From Dermacentor variabilis (lineage: Eukaryota > Arthropoda > Arachnida > Ixodida > Ixodidae), in contig NC_134568.1 of the NCBI RefSeq assembly GCF_050947875.1, positions 201,429,043-201,493,042 of the forward strand: a DNA stretch of 64,000 nucleotides. Direction: 5' to 3'. The position numbers were made by a program, and so were the translations under genes. Below are positions 56,930 to 64,000 of the stretch, piece by piece (the stretch's first letter is position 1; every line of letters starts with the position of its first letter). A model generated the notes under the pieces. It saw only the letters and a list, made by a program, of their open reading frames with translations, made no database searches and was not told the DNA's origin.

Positions 56930-59127
56930 TTAATGCACTACTGTCCATATTTGCGCGAGTTGGTTTTCCTGCGGAAATCCAATCAGATCAGGGCACAGTG
57001 TTTACTAGCGCTTTGACGACAACTTTTCTCGAAAGGTGTGGGGTAAAGCTGTTACACAGCTCAGTGTACCACCCACAGTCGAATTCCGTTGAGAAGCTCC
57101 ACTCCGTCATGAAGCGCGTGTTGAGAGCCTTGTGTTTTGAACATCAAACTGACTGGGAGCTGTGTCTGCCTGGGGTGATGTTTGCTTTAAGGACCGCGCC
57201 GCATGCGGCTACGGGGTTTTCGCCAGCTGAACTGGTGTACGGTCGCTCGCTTCGATCTCCGCTTCGCATGCTTCGAGAATCATGGGAAGGTAGGGGCGAC
57301 GACCCAGTCGTGGTGGAGTACGTGCTTAAGCTCCTCGAACGCTTAAGAAGGGCACAGGAGTTGTCAGGTGAAGCAATGACAAAGGCCCAGCAGAGGGCCA
57401 AGGTTTATTATGATCGGACAGCCAGGGCCCGTCGTTTTGAGGTTGGCGATGAGGTCATGATATTGCGCACATCGCTAAACAACAAACTAGACGTGCAGTG
57501 GGAGGGCCCAGCGCGAATTGTTCAGAAACTGTCGGACGTTAACTACGTGGTAAGTCTGCCAGGAAAGCGGAAAGCACAGCAAGTTTACCACTGTAATCTG
57601 CTCAAACCTTATAGACAAAGGGAAGCAGTGGTGTGCATGATGGTAAACGTTCCTGAAGAGCTTCCGGTCGAGCTTCCGGGACTAGGCTCAGTGACGAACA
57701 GGGAAGACACCGGTCAAGTCATTAGTGACCTTATCAGTAAAGCACCGCTGTCGCCTGAGCAGAAAACCGAACTACACCAGCTATTACAAGAGTTTCAAGG
57801 TCTGTTCTCTGAGAGGCCTGGTAGGACTTCTGTACTTACTCATGATATAGAACTTACCTCCACAGAGCCAGTACGATCCAAGGCGTATCGGGTGTCACCC
57901 CGCCAGAGCGATATTATGGAGGCTGAGGTAAAGAAAATGCTACAGCTCGGTGTTATTGAGGCAGGTGAGAGTGATTATACCTCCCCTTTGATTTTAGTTG
58001 AGGTACCGGGCAAGGAACCTCGTCCTTGCGTCGACTACCGCAGGCTTAATTCCATCACTAAGGATCAAATTTATCCGATCCCTAACATCGAGGAGCGCCT
58101 TGAGAAAGTTAGTAGCGCTCAGTTTATTTCCACCCTAGATCTTGTCAGGGGTTATTGGCAGGTTCCACTTACAGAAGAGGCTAGTAGGTATGCGGCGTTC
58201 ATTTCACCAATGGGAACATTCCGTCCTAAAGTGTTGAGTTTTGGTTTGAAGAACGCGCCATACTGTTTTTCAAGTCTCATGGATAAAGTGTTGCGGGGAC
58301 AGCAAGAATTCGCTTTACCGTATCTAGACGACGTAGCGATATTCTCCGCATCCTGGTCTGAGCATATGACACACTTGCGGGCAGTGCTAACCCGCCTGCG
58401 CGAAGCGGGCTTGACAGTAAAGGCTCCTAAGTGCCAGTTAGCACAGGCCGAGGTTGTCTACCTCGGTCACGTGATTGGTCAGGGTCGTCGCCGCCCCTCT
58501 GAAATAAAAGTGGCCGCTGTGCGAGACTTTCCGCAACCGCGCACAAAGACCGATATTCGGTCGTTCTTAGGTGTCGCCGGCTACTATCAGAGGTACATCC
58601 CTAGGTACTCTGATATCGCGGCTCCCCTGACGGATGCTCTAAGAAAGACAGAGCCTCAAACAGTCGTCTGGGACGAGACAAAGGAAAGAGCTTTTAGCGC
58701 CCTAAAGAGTGCCCTAACAAGCCAGCCTGTGCTACGATCGCCAGACTATACAAAAGGGTTCATTGTTCAGTGCGATGCTAGTGAGCGAGGCATGGGCGTT
58801 GTACTGTGCCAACGGGAAAATGGAGAAGTAGAACACCCCGTCCTGTATGCTAGTCGTAAGCTGACCAGTCGTGAGCAGGCGTATAGCGCCACCGAGAAAG
58901 AGTGTGCATGTCTCGTGTGGGCCGTTCAGAAATTGTCATGCTATCTAGCCGGCTCGAGGTTTATCATTGAGACAGATCACTGCCCTCTCCAATGGCTGCA
59001 GACCATCTCTCCCAAAAATGGCCGCCTCCTGCGCTGGAGCCTCGCTTTACAACAATATTCCTTTGAGGTGCGTTACAAAAAGGGGAGTCTCAACGGTAAC
59101 GCCGATGGCTTAAGTCGAAGCCCCTAA
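56896..59127 (+). CDS. Rest of integrase, RT and RNase H of element N
   Basis: 743 codons from the first ATG in this frame, though translation of an intact element would enter from the upstream frame. D31 (EIQSDQGTVFTS) and E66 (HPQSNSVEKLH) complete the integrase D,D,E set, followed by a C-terminal module (FEVGDEVMILRTSLNNKLDV, WEGPARIVQKLSDVNYVV). RT follows: LILVEVPGKEPRPCVDYRRL, FISTLDLVRGYWQVPLTEEA and YLDD at 476-479 (LPYLDDVAIFS). RNase H has VQCDASERGMGVVLCQ (D627), YSATEKECACLVWAVQKL, IETDHCPLQWLQ and GNADGLSRSP at the stop. All RT and RNase H catalytic residues are present. Integrase upstream of RT is the Gmr1-type order. Confidence 0.92.
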   Translation: MPLKELSSVEIVNALLSIFARVGFPAEIQSDQGTVFTSALTTTFLERCGVKLLHSSVYHPQSNSVEKLHSVMKRVLRALCFEHQTDWELCLPGVMFALRTAPHAATGFSPAELVYGRSLRSPLRMLRESWEGRGDDPVVVEYVLKLLERLRRAQELSGEAMTKAQQRAKVYYDRTARARRFEVGDEVMILRTSLNNKLDVQWEGPARIVQKLSDVNYVVSLPGKRKAQQVYHCNLLKPYRQREAVVCMMVNVPEELPVELPGLGSVTNREDTGQVISDLISKAPLSPEQKTELHQLLQEFQGLFSERPGRTSVLTHDIELTSTEPVRSKAYRVSPRQSDIMEAEVKKMLQLGVIEAGESDYTSPLILVEVPGKEPRPCVDYRRLNSITKDQIYPIPNIEERLEKVSSAQFISTLDLVRGYWQVPLTEEASRYAAFISPMGTFRPKVLSFGLKNAPYCFSSLMDKVLRGQQEFALPYLDDVAIFSASWSEHMTHLRAVLTRLREAGLTVKAPKCQLAQAEVVYLGHVIGQGRRRPSEIKVAAVRDFPQPRTKTDIRSFLGVAGYYQRYIPRYSDIAAPLTDALRKTEPQTVVWDETKERAFSALKSALTSQPVLRSPDYTKGFIVQCDASERGMGVVLCQRENGEVEHPVLYASRKLTSREQAYSATEKECACLVWAVQKLSCYLAGSRFIIETDHCPLQWLQTISPKNGRLLRWSLALQQYSFEVRYKKGSLNGNADGLSRSP

Positions 59128-59613
59128 CGTAGGAATCAGCCTCAAAATTGTTTGTTACTGATGTTTTTCTTCCTGAGGCAGGATTTTTTTTAACATATTG
59201 CTTTTGTTTAGTGTTTCAAAGTGATGATATGCTTTCTAGTGCAATTTTTCAATTTGTGGACGCGTTCTGAGTGATGCTAGACTACTGTAAGGAACTAGGC
59301 AGTGGTATAAAAAGGGGAAAGAGCCTGGCAGGGCTTAGTGAGGGTTGTGCCGTGCTTGCTGACTGAGCGGTTGAGTTTTCAGCGTAGTTCTAACGCTTGC
59401 CGGGAACGAGAACAAAAATGTGAACTCTCCCGAAGTCACTTTGCAGTGCCCCGTGCGAACCTGAACAAGAGAACGAGGCCTTCTCTGTGCGCTGCGCTCA
59501 AGAAACGTCGAGGGACGCCCGACTTCGGTTATGAGCATCATCGAGCGACATCCCTCCGGACAGCGGATGCAGTCCCCTGTCCATCGGGATCTCCTTTCCC
59601 CGGCGGGGCGGTC
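59128..59613 (+). other. 3' noncoding region of element N with internal TATA-like site
   Basis: 486 bp between the pol stop and the 3' LTR, long for this class. It contains GGTATAAAAAGGGGAAAGAG at about 59303-59322: a TATA-like site overlapping a purine tract. No clean polypurine tract touches the 3' LTR (the preceding bases are CCCCGGCGGGGCGGTC). Confidence 0.5.
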
Positions 59614-60417
59614 TGTTGCGTTTCGCCTGCGACACGTGGTTTTGCCGGCGCAACGGCGGCGGGGCGGCGGACATTTTGGCCCGATCGTCGTCACCGCAAC
59701 ACTCATCGCCAGGTGTTTCCAGGCGCGTCTGCGGCGATGCGACCGCCTAGGGATTTCGTTCCAGTCATTGTGCCCGAAACAGGCGATGCCAAAGCAGGGA
59801 TCTCATTCCAGTTATTGGGCCCGAAACAGGCGATGCCAAAGCAGGGATCTCGTTCCAGTCATTGTGCCCGAATCAGGCGATGCCAAAGCAGGGACCATCT
59901 TCTCGTTACAGTCATTGTGTCCGACCGGCAGCGCCACGACAGTGTGCTGCGCAGCGCCACGACAGTGTGCTGCGCAGCGCCACGACCAGGTGCTACGAGA
60001 TCGTGCGCCGCGCCACGACATGGTGCTACGGCATCGCTACGACAGTGTGCGTCACCATTAGCCCATTGTACATTCACGTGCTCGTCTTTTGAGGGGTTCC
60101 TTCTTGCCCTCAACTGCGAGAGTATAAAAACAGCTGCCCCCGGACGCCAGAGGAGGGCTCCGATTTCTTCCGTTGAGTGAAGTGCTCTCCCGTCTCTCTA
60201 CTACGGTCAAACCTGACCGCCAACTCTTTGCGATGTTAAAATAAACAAGTTGTTTCGTTGTTACCAGTCGACTCATGCTTTGCCGGGACCTTCGGATGCT
60301 TCGAGTTGTACCCCAGGCCGCCAGGCCAACGCTACCCTTGGGGCTTGCGACCCAGGTACAACCACGGGCGTCAGCGCCGAGTTCCCATCCGATCGTACCA
60401 GCAGTCGGATCCAAACA
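59614..60417 (+). repeat. 3' LTR of element N (804 bp)
   Basis: Offset by exactly 6090 bp from the 5' LTR along its full length, with no differences found by reading the two copies side by side. Confidence 0.93.
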
Positions 60418-60870
60418 ATGGTAAGCTCCCAGTCAGAATTTGGTGATGCCTGCCGTATGCACTCGCCCCCATTTTTATTATTTCGTAATTTTCCTTATGA
60501 CCAGGGTCCACTGTGAATAATTGACCTAGATAAGCGTGCTTCTGCACAGACTCTAGAGGCTGACTGACGATCACAAATTATTGTTCCCTTGTCAGGCTAT
60601 TGAATATTGTCTTCTGCATATTAATCCTCAACTCAACTCCTCGGTTAAGGTCCTCAGTCACTTGTTGCAATTCATCCCCAGTGTTGCTGAACAGGACCAT
60701 GCCACCTGCAAACCGAAGGTTCTGGAGATATTGGCCGTTCATCCTCACTCCAAAATGTTCCCAGCCTAATAGCTTGAATAAATCTTCTAAGCATGCAGTA
60801 AATAAGAGATAATGTGTCTCCTTGCCCGACCCTCTTTCTTGATAGGTAATTTTCTACTTTTCTACTTTTC
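60418..60870 (-). pseudogene. RT fragment of RTE LINE L (right piece)
   Basis: Minus-strand blocks ENYLSRKRVGQGDT, CMLRRFIQAIRLG and, in another frame, EDNIQ and CAEARLSRSIIHSGPW, with YGRHHQILTGSLPL next to the LTR. The following residues of this block are found on the other side of element N at 53523. Confidence 0.75.
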
Positions 60871-60889
60871 AGTGAATTGACTGACCTTC

Positions 60890-61370
60890 GTGCTTCGTCT
60901 CGCATCAACGCGAACTAAGCCGCAAAAAACAGCGCGCGGCAAAGTATGTCCCCGTCGCAGATGGCTTTCAAGATACAGCGGCCCAGGCGGGCGCGTGCGG
61001 CCGCCCGGGCCGCCCATAGTAGAACCCCCCTCTCTACATACGGCGGACCTAGTCCCCGTCGCAGATGGGTTTCAAGATACAGCGGCACGGGCGGGCGCGC
61101 GCCTGGAGTAGAACGCGCCCTACTCCCTCCCCTCCCCCGGACCCTTGCGCGCGACGGAAGACGGCGCGCTTCCTCCTCGCTTTCGTGTGCGAATTGAGCC
61201 GCGATCGCCGGCTCACCCTCGCACCCTTCCACTCGCACATACAGCATACAGTGCGCGGCGACGATTTTATCGCCCTTGGAAATTATACAGAACGTAACGG
61301 CGATGCCGATGACAGAAGTGCGCTTGGAGTGTCCCTATAACTGCTATCGCAATAAAAATTCATGCATGAA
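60890..61370. repeat. GC-rich dispersed repeat, copy 2, with internal tandem duplication
   Basis: The unit GTCCCCGTCGCAGATGG(C/G)TTTCAAGATACAGCGGC at 60949 is repeated at 61050. 61140-61360 matches 6220-6465, ending TGCTATCGCAATAAAA. 61371-61726 shows no recognisable gene. Confidence 0.65.
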
Positions 61371-61730
61371 ACATCAACCTATAATGTTGACTTCCAGGTT
61401 TCTCTAAAGCCACCTACCTGTTAATGGAATAGTGCCATTATATTCAACGGAATCTTTGATTCACTCAGTTTTCCTTTACTTAGCTATTCGGTATGTGCCA
61501 CTGGGTGTGTGCCCGTTTTTGGCCAATCCTCCAGAATCTGTATCTGCCACTGTGACATAAGATGCACAGAATCGTTAAATGTAGCCAGACATATGTCAAC
61601 ACTTCTCTGTGCATGCACCTGTAATCGGCATTCTTCCCTTGATCATACACTGTCTTCAACCTGTGACATCACTGCACAGAAATCCAACACAGTCCATCCC
61701 CCCGATTTGGTGTTCTTAATTTCATCATAG

Positions 61731-62402
61731 TGTAGCGAAGTGACGCAGCCGTGAGATATCAGACGCATGAACTCACCAGGGAGACGGAAGATGAATGGGG
61801 ATGAGCTCTGGCAGGGGCAAGTTCTAATCCGCAGGTACGACGACGAGAGTAGCATTTGAACAACTAGATTTATTCTCTTGGTATTTACCTTAAGTTTAAA
61901 CTGTACAAAATATCTACAAGCAAAACGATGTCATACCCGTCGTCGTCGGCCTGCCTGACCGGCCTGGTCTCCCCTGGTGAAGATGCGCCGTCTGCTGCTG
62001 TCTACTTGCTCACTCCCAAAACTGCCCCAAACTATTCCTTAAATAAGTTTCCCCAGCATCTAAGAGACACTTTTCTCCACCAATGGGCTACTTCGTTACT
62101 CCGACCAATCAGGCAAGCCGACATCATCCAATAAGCGGCAGAGTTCAAGGGGTCAAGAAATGGTCGCGTCAACACTCCGTACACAAAAGCACTCTGACCA
62201 TAACGAATCAGCTTTTGACAGCCGAGCGTGGGAAGACGACGCGACATGTGCACGTGTGACGTCAGGCACGGCGGTGGCGGCGGCCGCACTGTCCGCGGCG
62301 CCGTCGAGGTCATTTGTGTACAAAGGTTAGCCCCGCGTCAAGGGGCCCCCAAAATTCCCGGAAAGACAGCAAAGAGGCCCGCGGTACACTCTCTGCGCGA
62401 CA
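61731..62402 (-). repeat. Solo LTR, 672 bp
   Basis: The block starts TGTAGCGAAG and ends GCGCGACA (TG...CA in plus orientation) and is flanked by ATAG at 61727-61730 and 62403-62406. A minus-strand AATAAA (plus tttatt at about 61869) suggests that the LTR reads on the minus strand. No internal region adjoins, as left by LTR-LTR recombination. Confidence 0.65.
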
Positions 62403-62406
62403 ATAG

Positions 62407-64000
62407 CTAGACACAAAAATTGCATGAGAATAAGTTGTTCCCTTTATGGTGGATAAAAAACATTGCGCAAGATTTTGTATTGCATAGTCAAGCATTTAAT
62501 TGACCGCTTCACTAAAGCTTCGCTTCACAATCATTCCAACAGGTGCATGGGTTCTACATTTTTTTTAACTAGTCTCATTCCCTCACCCTGGCTCCCACCG
62601 CCACCCTCATGGATACACTACCTAGGTGGACACAATTCTACAGATTCATTGTACTTAAACATTTAAACTTTAAATAAACATTTAAACTGCTCACTCTTCT
62701 CCTGCACCACAGTCATTAACTCGTCATGGTCAAGAAATCCACAGCCACCCACATTCGTCTTCTGGGCAACAGCACATTCATGAGGTGATCTCATATTCAC
62801 GGAGATGTTAGCCTTACTCAAAAGGGCCTCAAGAGTTAAGGTGCTGGTTATTACTTTTCTTAGCATTAGTCCTGCTGGTCCTTGAATACTGCAGCTCAAT
62901 ATGCAGTCCCTTGTCCGCACAAAATGCCTCATCACTCGAGTTGGAGCAGCATCAAGCTGTGCACCCTGTTGCTTGGCGCCAGCTTGAATGCAACACGCCA
63001 CCCTATTGCGAGCTGCACGCACCTCTACTCTGTCTCGTCGGCTGGGACTCGCTGCACTTGTGCCACCAGGTAGCAACTGTACGTCCTCTAGCAACATTCA
63101 AGCAGCCTGGATCCTTTCATCCCCTTGCATTGACACTTCACCGACAGCAACCAGTGGACTGCAGCCCCTGCATTCCTGAACACACTGCCATTAGCATTCC
63201 TTCAAACCCCTTGCAGTGCATCTCTGAAGAATCCTGCCCGCTAATATCACGTCACATCCAACTGATGCCACCTCTCTGCATGCGTTTTACCACGAATTGA
63301 CCGCATACTTCCAGAGCCCCATGCGCCTTAACTGTTCAGTATCATCTCTCTATACATCAACCCTTTCTTTTTTTTCCTTGCCCCTTTCCATTTTAAGGGT
63401 ACTGCGGACCCCCTCAGCATGGGCGAAACACCTTTCCACAGCTGCCCGATTCTACTGGTCTGAACTACTACTACTACTACTACTACTACTACTGCTACTA
63501 CACTACTATTACTACTATTACTACTTCCACAACAAGACGACTCCATTCCCACGACTGCACTCGCGCCTGTGCTACCTGGTGCAGAAGAATATGTCTGCAA
63601 TTCTGCTAGCTAACATATACAATGTAATTCTCTTCTTAAAACATGCCGAAACGGTCATGAAAGTGGGTGACACTGTGTGCTTTTTAAACATAGGCCTTCA
63701 GCGAGAACTTCTCTTATCACTCAGGCCTCCACACCGATACATTCATCACAGAGAGAGACACCTTGAATTCTGTGAACAAAGCTATTCAGCAAGGATAGTA
63801 TCAGCCTGCCTTGGCACCTCTCTCATCTCTCAGGCAGCGGATGCGTGGCAGAAAACACCTGCATGGTTTCTGCGGGCCGTCAACTCGCTTGAGAGTCATA
63901 CCACTTGTGCATACACACATGCCAACCTTTCTCTTGCCAGTTGCTTGCAATTTCTGGTACACTAACAACTGAAAACACCAGGGTAGTGTTGTGCTGCAAG
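62407..64000. other. Unassigned region with (CTA)n tract; no gene supported
   Basis: A minus frame at 63097-62663 (144 codons, SPHECAVAQKTNVGGCGFLD) is open but matches nothing I recognise. A degenerate CTA microsatellite lies at 63466-63522. The plus frame 63297-63965 is carried partly by that repeat. I see no splice-supported exon here. Confidence 0.4.

Larger units (their letters stand above)
53524..60417 (+). mobile_element. Gmr1-like LTR retrotransposon N (6894 bp), integrase before RT
   Basis: Two 804-bp LTRs flank the internal region. The 4-bp duplication ATGG lies at 53520-53523 and 60418-60421. The internal order is Gag, zinc knuckle, protease-like, integrase, RT, RNase H. It is inserted into RTE LINE L. 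Near-intact: a single apparent 1-nt frameshift near 56880 separates two long frames of 748 and 743 codons. By eye the LTRs show no differences, implying a very recent insertion. Confidence 0.92.
47358..60870 (-). mobile_element. RTE-type LINE L, broken into four pieces by later insertions
   Basis: Minus-strand RTE protein can be followed from 60870-60418 (N-part), across the LTR element to 53519-53483, across a MITE to 52957-52853, across I-group LINE M to 47547-47358. Evidence per piece: ENYLSRKRVGQGDT and QILTGSLPL at the right; AYTHCISLVLTC; MGRKRLGATLRDGKRAVWIR then EQTGIADILVDIKRR; and FAGASWNQLAQDRHNWRSLG at the left end. About 57 bp of expected RTE sequence is missing at the MITE. The original LINE was only about 1.2 kb. 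Confidence 0.8.

Noticed and set aside
62663..63097. 144-codon minus frame SPHECAVAQKTNVGG
   Set aside because: Open but with no recognisable domain or splice support; kept only as an unassigned region.

Overview
The window is eukaryotic and reads as a hard-tick genome (probably a metastriate tick). The pointers are two copies of a tRNA-derived SINE that I recognise as the tick element Ruka, GC3-rich spliced exons, a THAP-domain relic, long AT, GT and ATT microsatellites, and a very high density of retrotransposons of mixed families. There is no prokaryotic, phage or CRISPR content. No database search was possible, so family names rest on visible motifs and gene order.

Layout. 1-3968: a decayed Ty3/gypsy element on the minus strand that runs off the left edge. 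4118-4229: a 112-bp AT palindrome. 4300-7787: a composite with CAG(T/G)GGCGTAGCCAG terminal inverted repeats in an AT tract, holding a mariner relic. 8632-8835: a broken THAP domain. 9478-14940: an RNase H-bearing I-group LINE split by a young CR1-like LINE (about 10930-13538). 17084-19185: the one convincing host gene, a two-exon four-helix membrane protein whose intron carries two foldback elements. 19829-21947: gag/protease remnant of a gypsy element with its 5' LTR. 23600-32178: a long CR1-like LINE (ORF1, endonuclease, RT), split by another minus-strand gypsy element (about 26950-30920). 32888-34525: two possible host exons. 36807-45200: a deeply nested LINE/SINE stack. 45738-47357: 3' part of an I-like LINE.

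47358-60870 is essentially one minus-strand RTE-type LINE broken into four pieces by (i) a 5.3-kb, almost full-length I-group LINE with a 7-bp target duplication, (ii) a foldback MITE that itself carries a second MITE with an 8-bp duplication, and (iii) a 6.9-kb LTR retrotransposon with two 804-bp LTRs that look identical and a 4-bp duplication.

The last is the most interesting object in the window. Its pol order is protease, integrase, reverse transcriptase, RNase H, with integrase before RT. That is the Gmr1-like arrangement, not normal Ty3/gypsy order, and its Gag carries a SCAN-like capsid and a SAP-like N-terminus. It is broken only by one apparent 1-nt frameshift in the integrase core. 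A solo LTR (61731-62402, duplication ATAG) lies downstream.

The genes do not form a pathway. What the window records is the order in which mobile elements entered one another, readable from target-site duplications and from reading frames that resume across each insertion.
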